A stretch of DNA of 64,000 nucleotides from Streptomyces sp. CMB-StM0423 (GCF_002847285.1 NZ_CP025407.1:7691001-7755000), one strand, 5' to 3'; counted from the first letter of the stretch, positions 1 to 8,194 are shown. Program-made: numbers and translations. The notes: generated by a model not told the origin, from the sequence alone.

Positions 1-1122
1 CTGGACCTGCGCGTCCCGGAGGCCCTGCTGACGGACCTGCGCCAACGGCTGGCCCATGTCCGGCTGCCCGAGCAGGAGACCGTCACCGACAACTCCCAGG
101 GCGTCCAACTCGCCAAGCTGACCGGCCTGCTGCAGTACTGGCGCACTCAGTACGACTGGCGCCGCTTCGAACGGCAGACCAACGCCCTGGGCCAGTACCG
201 CACGCAGATCGACGGCCTGGGCATCCACTTCCTGCACGTCCGCTCCCGGCACACGAACGCCACGCCGCTCATCCTCACCCACGGCTGGCCGGGCTCCTTC
301 GTGGAGTTCGTGAAGACGATCGGCCCCTTGACCGACCCCACGGCGCACGGCGGCAGCCCACAGGACGCCTTCCACGTGGTCGTCCCCTCGCTGCCGGGGT
401 TCGGCTTCTCCGACCGGCCCGCCACCACCGGCTGGACCAACGCCCGCATCGCGGCGGCCTGGGCCACCCTCATGGAACGCCTGGGCTACACCCGGTACAT
501 CGCCCAGGGCGGCGACTGGGGCGGCGCCGTCACCACCCAACTGGGCAAGCTGCGGCCCAAGGGCCTGCTGGGAGTGCACCTGAACTTCCCCGAGTACACC
601 TTCAGCCCGCCGGTCACCGACACGACCACTCCCGCCGAAGAGACGGCTCTCGCCCAGATCCAGACCTTCTTCAGCCAGCTCTCCGGATACTCCCTGCAAC
701 AGTCGACCCGTCCGCAGACCATCGGCTACGCCCTCGCCGACTCTCCCTCAGGACAAGCCGCCTGGATCTATGAGAAGTTGCTCGACTGGACCGACAACAC
801 CGGCCGGCCCGAAGGTGTCCTGTCACTGAACGACATGCTGGACAACATCACCCTGTACTGGCTCACCGACACCGCCGCCTCCTCCGCCCGCCTGTACTGG
901 CAGAACTACGGCGCCTCCGAGCTGACCAAGCTCGACCTGCCGGTCGGACTGAGCGTCTTCCCCCACGAACTGGTCCGCAGCCCGAAGATCTGGGCCGAGC
1001 GCGCCTACAGCAACCTGGTCTACTACAACGACCAGATCCCCTACGGCGGCCACTTCGCGGCGTTCGAGCAGCCCCGGCTGTTCACCCAGGAGGTCAGGAA
1101 GTTCGCCCGACTGGTCAAGTAA
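1..1122 (+). CDS. Epoxide hydrolase family protein (5' end outside window)
   Basis: Alpha/beta-hydrolase of the epoxide hydrolase family, expected to open epoxides to diols. The frame is open from base 1, so the start lies upstream; by comparison with relatives roughly 20-30 N-terminal residues are missing. The first ~90 visible residues match the epoxide hydrolase N-terminal domain (short helices rich in W, R and Q). The oxyanion-hole motif HGWPGS follows, then the nucleophile elbow GGDWGG (Asp nucleophile), and near the C-terminus GGHFAAFEQP with the catalytic His. The FPHEL segment may carry the acid. All key residues are present, so the enzyme looks functional. A strong hairpin follows the stop. 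Natural substrate cannot be told. Confidence 0.9.
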   Translation: MDLRVPEALLTDLRQRLAHVRLPEQETVTDNSQGVQLAKLTGLLQYWRTQYDWRRFERQTNALGQYRTQIDGLGIHFLHVRSRHTNATPLILTHGWPGSFVEFVKTIGPLTDPTAHGGSPQDAFHVVVPSLPGFGFSDRPATTGWTNARIAAAWATLMERLGYTRYIAQGGDWGGAVTTQLGKLRPKGLLGVHLNFPEYTFSPPVTDTTTPAEETALAQIQTFFSQLSGYSLQQSTRPQTIGYALADSPSGQAAWIYEKLLDWTDNTGRPEGVLSLNDMLDNITLYWLTDTAASSARLYWQNYGASELTKLDLPVGLSVFPHELVRSPKIWAERAYSNLVYYNDQIPYGGHFAAFEQPRLFTQEVRKFARLVK

Positions 1123-1151
1123 GCCGCCCCCCGCGGCGAACGGGCCGCAGC

Positions 1152-1199
1152 GAGGGCGGCGGCGGTGGAGGTGAGGACACCTCCACCGTCGCCGCCCTC
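1152..1199. terminator. Hairpin terminator after epoxide hydrolase
   Basis: A 20-bp stem (GAGGGCGGC... paired with ...GCCGCCCTC) with a single G-T wobble and an 8-nt loop starts 30 nt after the epoxide hydrolase stop. No T-run follows, as is usual for actinobacterial terminators. Confidence 0.8.
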
Positions 1200-1249
1200 G
1201 TGGCATCTACGGGCTGCACAGCACCCGTGCCCATAGTTCGCGGGCCTCG

Positions 1250-1835
1250 TTGGTCATCCATCCTGCCGCACTCGGCCTGCCGCATGCGCTCGTGGAGTGG
1301 GTCTCCATGCTGCTTGTCACCCGTGAGGGCGACCGGCGCTGCAAGCTCCGTCCGTCTCACCGCGCGATGGTGGCGCTGGTGTACCTGTGCGTGCACACCA
1401 CTCCGGCGAAGATCGCTGCCGGGTTCGGTGTCAGCGAGTCCACCGCCCACGCCCGCACCAGCGCGGTCGTCGACCTTCTCGCCGCACGTGCACCGGGCTT
1501 GCTGAAGACGCTACGCGACCATGATCCTGACTTCGTCCTCCTGGACGGGACCCTCGCCGAGTGCGATCGGGTCGGCGACGGCCGGGCCGACTACTCCCAC
1601 AAGCACCGGCGCCACGGCGTGGACGTGCAGGTTGCCACTGATTCCGGTGGCCGGCCGCTGTGGCTCTCACCCGCACTGCCGGGCCCCACCCACGACCTGA
1701 CCGCCGCCCGCACCCACCGAATCATTCGGATCGTGTCCCGCCTGGAGTCATGGCGGATCTCCGCAGATCCCGATGCAGCCCCACCGCATGACGTCAATCG
1801 CCAAGGCCGTTCTCACCCTGGAGTTGCAACGCTGA
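1250..1835 (+). pseudogene. Decayed IS5-family (DDE_Tnp_4 type) transposase
   Basis: Remnant of an insertion-sequence transposase. The N-terminal helix-turn-helix part (IAAGFGVSESTAHA) and two DDE-region blocks (LLDGTLAECDR, then LPGPTHDLTAARTHR) are in one frame. After RTHRIIRI the protein jumps directly to a RLESWRI block, which in intact relatives lies about 55 residues further on, so the segment with the catalytic Glu is deleted. The C-terminal end RMTSIAKAVLTLE-LQR is still readable at 1785-1832 but in another frame, reached by two apparent single-base deletions around 1760 and 1780; the original stop is TGA 1833-1835. The start is uncertain (TTG 1250 is only the first plausible codon). 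Not functional. It abuts an integrase fragment. Confidence 0.8.
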
Positions 1836-2063
1836 AGAGACTCACGGCGGCACACCTATGCCTCGGTCATGCTGGAGGCGGGGGAGTCCGTGGTGACGCA
1901 GGCGCGATGGCTCGGGCATTCCTCTCCGGCCATCACACTCAGTTACTATGCTCACTTCATGCCGGAGGCCGGAAGCAAAGGGCGCACCGCCATCGACGGG
2001 TTGCTGGGGAGGCGGGAGGGTCAGGATGGCAGCCGAAACTCCCCAGATTCTCCCCAGGGCTGA
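1836..2063 (+). pseudogene. C-terminal fragment of a tyrosine recombinase (phage/ICE integrase)
   Basis: Reads RRHTYASVMLEAGES..., then WLGHSSPAITLSYYAH, the C-terminal catalytic block of tyrosine integrases: the His-x-x-Arg region is cut at HTYA, and the Tyr nucleophile lies in SYYAH. The frame begins directly after the transposase stop and has no start codon of its own. The N-terminal two thirds, including the first catalytic Arg, are nowhere in the window. It is therefore the 3' stump of an integrase gene into which, or next to which, the IS5-type element landed before most of the integrated element was lost. No tRNA gene or attachment repeat is recognisable nearby. Confidence 0.8.
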
Positions 2064-2141
2064 TCGGTGCCGATCTCCTCGTCTTACCTTCACCGCTCCC
2101 TCCGGCGATTGCAAGGTGGAAACGTTGGATGGCCTGGGATG

Positions 2142-2966
2142 ATGCTGCGAGAAGTCACCGCGACCCGCTATGTCACACCGCTGCGTGAGGGTGGGTCGCT
2201 CCCCGGTGTCGTCGAGGCCGACGACCTCGGTACGTATGTCATGAAGTTCACCGGCGCCGGGCAGGGCCGCAAGGCGCTCGTCGCCGAGGTGATCAGTGGG
2301 GAGTTGGCGCGGCGGCTCGGGCTGCGGGTGCCGGATCTGGTCGGGATGCAGCTCGATCCGGTCATCGGGCGTTCCGAGCCGGACGAAGAGGTGCAGGCGC
2401 TGCTCAAGGCCAGTGGCGGGCTCAACCTCGGGATGGACTTCCTTCCCGGGTCGCTCGGCTTCGATCCGCTGGCCTTCCGGGTGGACGCCGCGGAAGCCGG
2501 CCGGGTGGTGTGGTTCGACGCGCTCGTCGGCAACGTCGACCGGTCGTGGCGCAACCCCAACATGCTCGTCTGGCACGGCGACCTGTGGCTCATCGACCAC
2601 GGCGCCACCCTGATCTGGCACCACAACTGGCCCGCCGCCGCCTCCGCCGCCGACAAGCCGTACGACGCCTCCGACCACGCGCTCGCCCCCTTCGGTCCTG
2701 ACGTCGCCGCCGCGGCGGCGGAGCTGGCGCCGCGGGTGACCGCCGAGCTGCTGGCCGAGACGGTGGCCGAGGTGCCGGACGAGTGGCTGGCGGACGAGCC
2801 GGGGTTCGGGTCGCCCGCGGAGGTACGGGCCGCGTACGTCGAGACGCTGGCCGCCCGCGCGCCGCGGGTGGGGGAGCGGATCGCCGTCGGCGAGCGCAGC
2901 GCGGACGGGCCGTCGAAGGCGCCGGAGTGGCTGACGGGCAAGGCGCCGCGGAAGGGGGAGCGATGA
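2142..2966 (+). CDS. Compact HipA-like kinase
   Basis: 274-residue protein with the kinase core of the HipA family. Visible elements: a glycine-rich loop REGGSLPG (15-22) with a Ser at 19, the ATP-binding Lys in YVMKF (K35), the catalytic loop NVDRSWRNPN (Asp133, Asn140; the counterpart of the HipA D-x-x-x-x-N loop) and the metal-binding LIDHG (Asp152). The N-terminal subdomain of E. coli HipA (the HipS-like part) and a HipB-type antitoxin gene are absent. ATG 2142 is chosen because conserved sequence starts there; ATG 2139 is one codon earlier and no good ribosome site separates them. The stop overlaps the next start (ATGA), so the two genes are translationally coupled. The role could be a toxin-like Ser/Thr kinase; the target is unknown. 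Confidence 0.8.
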   Translation: MLREVTATRYVTPLREGGSLPGVVEADDLGTYVMKFTGAGQGRKALVAEVISGELARRLGLRVPDLVGMQLDPVIGRSEPDEEVQALLKASGGLNLGMDFLPGSLGFDPLAFRVDAAEAGRVVWFDALVGNVDRSWRNPNMLVWHGDLWLIDHGATLIWHHNWPAAASAADKPYDASDHALAPFGPDVAAAAAELAPRVTAELLAETVAEVPDEWLADEPGFGSPAEVRAAYVETLAARAPRVGERIAVGERSADGPSKAPEWLTGKAPRKGER

Positions 2967-3355
2967 GCGGGCGCGAGGTCTTCGAGTACGCGCTGCTCCG
3001 CGTCGTGCCGCGGGTCGAACGCGGTGAGCAGATCAACGCCGGGGTGCTGGTGTACTGCCGGGCCCACTCCTACCTGTGCGCCCGCACCTACCTCGACGAG
3101 CGCCGGCTGCTGGCCCTCGACCCCGAGGTGGACATCGCGGGCGTACGGGCCGCGCTGCGTGCGGTGGAAGAGGTGGGCTGCGGCGGCGCGCGGGCCGGGC
3201 AGGCGGCCGGGGACGACGCCGGCCGGCGCTTCCGCTGGCTCGTCGCCCCGCGCAGCACGGTGGTGCAGCCGGGGCCGGTGCACTCCGGGCTGACCGAGGA
3301 CCCGGAGGCGGAGGTGGAGCGGCTGCTGGGGCTGCTGGTGCGCGTACCCGTGTGA
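2963..3355 (+). CDS. DUF3037 domain protein
   Basis: 130-residue soluble protein beginning MSGREVFEYALLRVVPRVE and continuing with a GEQINAGVLVYC block, the pattern of DUF3037. Function unknown. It starts inside the stop codon of the HipA-like kinase (ATGA), with the purine-rich end of that gene (GAAGGGGGAG) as ribosome site, so both are made from one message. The pair is, to my knowledge, repeatedly found together in actinobacteria; a regulatory or substrate-presenting partner of the kinase is a reasonable inference but not shown by sequence. Confidence 0.75.
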   Translation: MSGREVFEYALLRVVPRVERGEQINAGVLVYCRAHSYLCARTYLDERRLLALDPEVDIAGVRAALRAVEEVGCGGARAGQAAGDDAGRRFRWLVAPRSTVVQPGPVHSGLTEDPEAEVERLLGLLVRVPV

Positions 3356-3410
3356 CATGGCGTACGGGCCGGGGCGCACCCGCGTACGGACACCCCGCCG
3401 CGGCGCCCCG

Positions 3411-3439
3411 TTGACACGGCGGGGCCGGACTTCTAGCGT
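3411..3439 (+). promoter_or_regulatory. Sigma-70/HrdB-type promoter for fabG
   Basis: TTGACA at 3411-3416 and TAGCGT at 3434-3439, separated by exactly 17 nt. This is the best consensus promoter in the window and lies about 85 nt before fabG. Confidence 0.75.
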
Positions 3440-3454
3440 CACGTGAGCCGTACC

Positions 3455-3471
3455 TACTAAGCGGTTGCTCA
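3455..3471. promoter_or_regulatory. Possible TetR-type operator downstream of the fabG promoter
   Basis: TACTAAGCGGTTGCTCA is an imperfect inverted repeat of the kind seen at TetR-family operators in lipid-metabolism promoters of actinobacteria (resembling CTAAGCGCTTGCT). It lies about 16-32 nt after the -10 box, where a bound repressor would block transcription. The regulator is not in this window. Confidence 0.4.
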
Positions 3472-3522
3472 CCGATCGTCGGACGGCACCCCGGCCCCAG
3501 CCAGCGCGAGGAGAACACCAGC

Positions 3523-4281
3523 ATGTCCACCACCGGAAGGGTCGCGATCGTCACCGGCGCCGCGCGCGGCATCGGTGCGGCCACCGCCGTCCGCCTGGCC
3601 CGCGAGGGGCGCGCCGTCGCCGTGCTCGACCTCGACGAGGGCGCCTGCGCGGAGACCGTTGGGAAGATCACCGACGCAGGCGGCACCGCGCTGGCCGTCG
3701 GCTGCGACGTCTCCGACGCGGCCGCCGTCGAGACCGGCGTCGCCCGCGCCGCCGCCGAGCTCGGCCCGCCCGTCATCCTCGTCAACAACGCCGGCGTGAC
3801 CCGCGACAACCTCCTGTTCAAGATGGCCGAGGACGACTGGGACACGGTCATGAACGTGCACCTGCGCGGCGCCTTCCTGATGTCCCGGGCCTGCCAGAAG
3901 CACATGGTCGACGCCGGCTTCGGCCGCATCGTCAACCTCTCCAGCAGCTCCGCCCTCGGCAACCGCGGCCAGGTCAACTACTCCGCCGCCAAGGCCGGGC
4001 TGCAGGGCTTCACCAAGACCCTCGCCAAGGAGCTGGGCAAGTTCGGCGTCACCGCGAACGCCGTCGCGCCCGGCTTCATCGCCACCGAGATGACTGCGCA
4101 GACCGCCGCGCGGGTCGGCATGGACTTCGCCGACTTCCAGGCCGCGGCCGCCTCCCAGATCCCCGTCCAGCGCGTCGGCCAGCCCGACGACATCGCGGGC
4201 GCCATCGCCTTCTTCACGGGCGATGACGCCGGCTTCGTCTCCGGCCAGGTGCTGTACGTGGCCGGCGGGCCGCTCGACTGA
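3523..4281 (+). CDS. fabG: 3-oxoacyl-ACP reductase-type SDR
   Basis: 252-residue classical short-chain dehydrogenase. NADP-binding motif TGAARGIG (about 11-18), NNAG (about 90), catalytic Ser in NLSSSS with the YSAAK motif (Tyr and Lys), and the C-terminal VAGG end typical of FabG. Likely reduces 3-oxoacyl thioesters with NADPH in fatty-acid or polyester-type metabolism. GAGGAGA lies about 8 nt before ATG. A second SDR follows after 17 nt in the same direction and is probably cotranscribed. Being outside the main fab cluster, it may be a paralogue with a specialised substrate. Confidence 0.85.
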   Translation: MSTTGRVAIVTGAARGIGAATAVRLAREGRAVAVLDLDEGACAETVGKITDAGGTALAVGCDVSDAAAVETGVARAAAELGPPVILVNNAGVTRDNLLFKMAEDDWDTVMNVHLRGAFLMSRACQKHMVDAGFGRIVNLSSSSALGNRGQVNYSAAKAGLQGFTKTLAKELGKFGVTANAVAPGFIATEMTAQTAARVGMDFADFQAAAASQIPVQRVGQPDDIAGAIAFFTGDDAGFVSGQVLYVAGGPLD

Positions 4282-4298
4282 GGCCGGGGGACGAGAAC

Positions 4299-5081
4299 AT
4301 GACGCAGCAGGAGAGCGCCGGCGCGCCGCAGGGCGCCGGCAGCGGGCGGGTCGCCCTGGTCACCGGGGCCAGCCGCGGCATCGGCTACGGCATCGCGGAA
4401 GCCCTGGTCGCCCGCGGCCACCGGGTGTGCGTGACCGGCCGCGGCGAGGAGGCGCTGCAGGAGGCCGTGGTGCGGCTCGGCGCCGACCGGGCCATCGGCG
4501 TACCCGGCAAGGCCCACGACGAGGAGCACCAGGCCGAGGCGGTGGCGCGCACCATGGAGGCGTTCGGCCGGGTGGACTACCTGGTCAACAACGCCGGCAC
4601 CAACCCCGTGTTCGGCCCCATCGCGGACGTCGACCTGAACGCGGTGCGCAAGGTCTACGAGACGAACGTGCTGTCCGCCCTGGGCTTCGCCCAGCAGACG
4701 TACAAGGCGTGGCAGCGCGAGCACGGCGGCGCGATCGTCAACGTCTCCTCCGTCGCCGGGCTCTCGGCGTCGCCGTTCGTCGGCGCGTACGGCATGAGCA
4801 AGGCCGCGATGATCAACATGACCCTGCAGCTCGCGCACGAGTTCGCGCCCGCCGTCCGGGTCAACGCCATCGCGCCCGGCGTGGTGAAGACGAAGTTCGC
4901 GGTCGCGCTGTACGAGGGCCGCGAGGAGGAGGCCGCCGCGGGCTACCCGCTGGGCCGCCTCGGGGTGCCCGAGGACATCGGCGGCGCCGCCGCGTTCCTC
5001 CTCTCCGACGAGGCCAGCTGGATCACCGGGCAGACGCTCGCCATCGAGGGCGGGATCTTCCTCAACGCCGGCTGGAGCTGA
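4299..5081 (+). CDS. SDR family oxidoreductase
   Basis: 260-residue short-chain dehydrogenase with TGASRGIG near residue 23, NNAG near 103, catalytic Ser in NVSSVAG and Y-x-x-x-K in YGMSKAA. The N-terminal ~15 residues are a low-complexity extension. It is downstream of fabG with 17 nt between, so likely the second gene of one transcript; a hairpin follows its stop. The two SDRs are only distantly similar, suggesting different substrates rather than a recent duplication. Substrate unknown. Confidence 0.85.
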   Translation: MTQQESAGAPQGAGSGRVALVTGASRGIGYGIAEALVARGHRVCVTGRGEEALQEAVVRLGADRAIGVPGKAHDEEHQAEAVARTMEAFGRVDYLVNNAGTNPVFGPIADVDLNAVRKVYETNVLSALGFAQQTYKAWQREHGGAIVNVSSVAGLSASPFVGAYGMSKAAMINMTLQLAHEFAPAVRVNAIAPGVVKTKFAVALYEGREEEAAAGYPLGRLGVPEDIGGAAAFLLSDEASWITGQTLAIEGGIFLNAGWS

Positions 5082-5109
5082 ACCAGCAGTCACACACGCC
5101 CCACGCGTT

Positions 5110-5137
5110 CCCCCGGGTCACAGCGCCGTCCCGGGGG
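5110..5137. terminator. Hairpin after the SDR pair
   Basis: CCCCCGGG (5110-5117) and CCCGGGGG (5130-5137) form an 8-bp GC stem about 30 nt after the SDR stop. A small overlapping repeat, GGATC-CGT-GATCC, adjoins it. Confidence 0.55.
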
Positions 5138-5209
5138 ATCCGTGATCCACCGGCCGTGGGGTAGGGTCTGCGCACCCCATCGAACAGGTGCAAGGAGGGG
5201 GACTGGCAC

Positions 5210-6790
5210 GTGTTCTTCCGGTCGGGCCCGCGGCGGGTCGCCGCGGTGCTGATACCTGTCTCGATGCTGGCCGGCTGCGGCACGCTGTCGGCGTCGGGCG
5301 ACGACGAGCGGCACATAGACGTCGGTACGACGAGCGCGCCCAGCACGCTCGACCCCGCGGCCGCCTGGGACGGCAGTTGGGAGCTGTACCGGAACGTCTA
5401 CCAGACGCTCATGCACTACGCCGGCACCAGCACCGTGCCGCAGCCCGACGCGGCCAAGAGCTGCGGGTTCACCGGCGCCGACAGCCGCACGTACCGCTGC
5501 AAGCTCCGCGAGGACCTCACCTTCTCCAACGGCAACGCGCTCGACGCCGCGGCCGTCAAGCACTCCTTCGACCGGGTGCTCGCCATCAACGCCGAGACCG
5601 GCCCCGCGGGGCTGCTGGACAGCCTGGAGAAGGTCGAGACCGAAGGCGACCGGACCGTCACCTTCCATCTCAAGCGCCCCGACGCCACCTTCCCGTTCAT
5701 CCTCGCCGCGCCTGCCACCTCGCTCGTCGACCCCGAGGAGTACCCGGCGGACAAGCTCGCAGAACCCGGGACCCTGGTCGGCTCCGGGCCGTACACGCTC
5801 GCGTCGTACAAGAAGGGGTCGGTCGCCGAGCTGGAGCGCAACTCCAGCTACCAGGGCGACGCGGAGCTGCGCAACGACTCCGTCAGCATCCGCTACTTCG
5901 ACGACTCCGACGCGATGACCGACGCGCTCAAGAAGGGCGACATCGACGTCACGTACCGCGGGCTGCCGCCCGACCGGGTGCCGGAGCTGGAGAAGACGGC
6001 GGACGAGAAGGGGTCGATCGCGCTCAGCCGGGTGGTCATGCCGGAGATCCACTACCTGGTCTTCAACCCCGAGCACGAGTACGCCGACAGCCTCGCCGTG
6101 CGGCAGGCCGTCGCCCAGGTGATCGACCGCGACGCGCTCGTACGCAAGGTCTACGGCCGCACCGCCGAGCCGCTGTACTCGATGATCCCGCGCGGCATCA
6201 CCGGACACACCACCCCCTTCTTCGACCGCTACGGCGAGCCGGACCCCGAGGCCGCGGCGGTCACGCTGCAGACGGCGGGCGTCACCGAGCCCGTGCCGCT
6301 GACGTTCTGGTACACCACCGACCGGTACGGCTCGGTGACGGCGCGGGAGTTCGAGGAGCTGGAGCGGCAGTTGGAGGACAGCGGGCTGTTCGAGGTCACG
6401 GTCAAGGGCCGCAAGTGGGAGAAGTTCGCCGCCGCGTACAACAAGGGCGAATACCCGGTCTTCGGCCGCGGCTGGTCCCCGGACTTCCCCGACCCGGACA
6501 ATTACATCGCCCCCTTCACCGGCGCGCGCAACGCCCTCGGCACGCCGTACGAGAACGAGGAGATCACCGACGACCTGCTGCCCGCCTCGCGCCGGAAGGC
6601 GGACCGGGCCGGGGTCAACGAGCAGTTCTCGCGGGCGCAGGACATCCTCGCCGAGGACGCCCGGCTGCTGCCGCTGTGGCAGGCGCGGCAGTACATCGCG
6701 GCGGACGACGACGTGGCCGGGGTGGAGTGGAGCCTGGACGCCTCGACGATCATGCGGATGTGGGAGCTGTACAAGAAGACCAGTTGGTAG
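5210..6790 (+). CDS. ABC transporter substrate-binding lipoprotein (family 5)
   Basis: 526-residue extracellular solute-binding protein of the oligopeptide/nickel class (SBP_bac_5). A basic N-terminus and hydrophobic stretch end in the lipobox LAGC, so the mature protein is lipid-anchored outside the membrane. The body has family signatures: an early TSAPSTLDPA segment, LREDLTFSNGN, and late GRGWSPDFPDPDNYI. GTG 5210 follows a strong AAGGAGGGGGAC ribosome site; TAGGGT at 5162-5167 is a possible -10. No permease or ATPase genes flank it, so it is an orphan that probably serves a transporter encoded elsewhere or acts in peptide sensing. Confidence 0.88.
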   Translation: MFFRSGPRRVAAVLIPVSMLAGCGTLSASGDDERHIDVGTTSAPSTLDPAAAWDGSWELYRNVYQTLMHYAGTSTVPQPDAAKSCGFTGADSRTYRCKLREDLTFSNGNALDAAAVKHSFDRVLAINAETGPAGLLDSLEKVETEGDRTVTFHLKRPDATFPFILAAPATSLVDPEEYPADKLAEPGTLVGSGPYTLASYKKGSVAELERNSSYQGDAELRNDSVSIRYFDDSDAMTDALKKGDIDVTYRGLPPDRVPELEKTADEKGSIALSRVVMPEIHYLVFNPEHEYADSLAVRQAVAQVIDRDALVRKVYGRTAEPLYSMIPRGITGHTTPFFDRYGEPDPEAAAVTLQTAGVTEPVPLTFWYTTDRYGSVTAREFEELERQLEDSGLFEVTVKGRKWEKFAAAYNKGEYPVFGRGWSPDFPDPDNYIAPFTGARNALGTPYENEEITDDLLPASRRKADRAGVNEQFSRAQDILAEDARLLPLWQARQYIAADDDVAGVEWSLDASTIMRMWELYKKTSW

Positions 6791-6875
6791 GGGAGTTGTC
6801 AGTGCCCGGCGGTACTGTCTGCTGCGCAACGACCCGCTGAACCGATCTTCTGCACCGACCGGAGGTCCCTCACCC

Positions 6876-7565
6876 GTGTCCCCGATGCTGCCCCCGTCCT
6901 GGCAGGACGCCCTGGGCAAGGAGCTGGAAAAGCCCTACTTCACGCGCCTTGAGTCGTTCGTCGAGGAGGAGCGCGTCCGCGGCCCCGTGTACCCGCCGCG
7001 GGAGGAGGTCTTCGCCGCCCTCGACGCCACGCCGTACGAGAGCGTGAAGGTGCTCGTCCTCGGCCAGGACCCGTACCACGGGGCGGGGCAGGGCCACGGG
7101 CTGTGCTTCTCTGTGCGTCCCGGGGTGCGCACCCCGCCCTCCCTGCGCAACATCTTCAAGGAACTGCGCGACGACCTCGGCCACCCGGTCCCGGACAACG
7201 GCTATCTGATGCCGTGGGCCGAGCAGGGAGTGCTCCTGCTGAACGCGGTGCTGACGGTGCGCGAGAGCGAGGCGAACTCGCACAAGGGCCAGGGCTGGGA
7301 GGAGTTCACCGACGCGGTGATCCGCGCCGTGGCGGAGCGGCCCGATCCGGCGGTGTTCGTGCTGTGGGGGGCGTACGCGCGCAAGAAGCTGCCGCTCATC
7401 GACACCGCCAGGCACGTGGTGGTCCAGGGGGCGCACCCGTCGCCGCTGTCGGCGAAGAAGTTCTTCGGCTCGCGCCCGTTCTCGCAGATCGACGAGGCGG
7501 TGGCGGCGCACGGACACGCGCCGATCGACTGGCGGATCCCGGACCTGGCCGCGGCCGGGGACTGA
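6876..7565 (+). CDS. ung: Uracil-DNA glycosylase (family 1)
   Basis: 229 residues. Removes uracil from DNA to start base-excision repair. The water-activating loop GQDPYH (Asp65) and the DNA-intercalation loop HPSPLS (His187) are intact, as are the uracil-pocket residues in LCFSV and LLLNAVLTV. GTG 6876 is preceded by GGAGG at 6861-6865; ATG 6885 is an alternative. The gene is single, ending against a convergent gene on the minus strand. Length is normal for the family. Confidence 0.95.
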   Translation: MSPMLPPSWQDALGKELEKPYFTRLESFVEEERVRGPVYPPREEVFAALDATPYESVKVLVLGQDPYHGAGQGHGLCFSVRPGVRTPPSLRNIFKELRDDLGHPVPDNGYLMPWAEQGVLLLNAVLTVRESEANSHKGQGWEEFTDAVIRAVAERPDPAVFVLWGAYARKKLPLIDTARHVVVQGAHPSPLSAKKFFGSRPFSQIDEAVAAHGHAPIDWRIPDLAAAGD

Positions 7566-7633
7566 GGCCAGGCCGGGGACTCGTCCGCGGGGGTACGGTC
7601 CGGGCGTCGCGGGTACGGGCCGGGGCGCGGCGC

Positions 7634-8194
7634 CTAGCGTTCGAAGTACTCCGTGCAGGCCGCGTCCTCCCGGCTGCCGGGGGCCCACCGGCCGTAGTCC
7701 CCGGCGAGGGCGCACAGATCGACGCCCCCGCCGGAAGCGGCCGATGGCGGTGGCGGCGGGGCCGGCTGTGCCGTACGGACCGGGCCGTCCCGCGCCGTAC
7801 GGGGGGCCGGTGCCTCCGGCGCCGGAGGGGGGCCGTCCGGAGCGGATACCTCGGGCCGCGCCGTGCCTGTGCCTGTGCCCGTGCCCGTGCCCGTGGACGG
7901 TGCCGGTGCGGGGGAGGCGGAAGTGCGCCGCGGGCGTGGCACCGGGCCGATCGTCGCCAACTCCTCGCGCCCCGGCAGCGGCGACGCGGCGGGTTCCGGC
8001 GCGGTCGTGGTTGGCCACCCGGGGCCCGGGCTTTGCCGGGTGCCGGTGCCGGGGTCGGGGGAGACGGCGACGCAGTCGGCGACGGCGGCGAGCGTCGTGA
8101 GGCCGGTCAGCAGGGCGCCGGCCGCGGGAGTGGAGCGCACCCGGCCACACTGCTGCGCCCGGCGCCGCCCCGGTACTCCCCGCAAGGGTGACAC
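7634..8194 (-). CDS. Pro/Thr-rich secreted or anchored protein of unknown function
   Basis: 186 residues in three parts: an Arg-rich N-terminus followed by a hydrophobic stretch (GALLTGLTTLAAVADCVAV, about 27-45) that may be a signal or anchor; a long disordered Pro/Ala/Thr/Gly-rich linker containing a Gly-Thr repeat; and a short conserved-looking C-terminal module with two Cys (DLCALAGDYGRW ... DAACTEYFER) which could form a disulfide outside the cell. I recognise no named domain. It is convergent with ung and upstream of the tetR gene on the same strand order. Confidence 0.6.
   Translation of the reverse strand: MSPLRGVPGRRRAQQCGRVRSTPAAGALLTGLTTLAAVADCVAVSPDPGTGTRQSPGPGWPTTTAPEPAASPLPGREELATIGPVPRPRRTSASPAPAPSTGTGTGTGTGTARPEVSAPDGPPPAPEAPAPRTARDGPVRTAQPAPPPPPSAASGGGVDLCALAGDYGRWAPGSREDAACTEYFER
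7863..7892. repeat. Five hexanucleotide repeats (GTGCCY)
   Basis: Two GTGCCT units followed by three GTGCCC units, in frame in the minus-strand gene where they encode alternating Gly and Thr. In-frame copy-number change would vary linker length. Confidence 0.8.

Noticed and set aside
1836..2141. tRNA attachment site next to the integrase fragment
   Set aside because: No tRNA 3' end, cloverleaf or direct repeat could be found in this stretch by eye.
7863..7892. CRISPR-like or regulatory tandem repeat
   Set aside because: 6-bp units without spacers, in frame within a Pro/Thr-rich gene.
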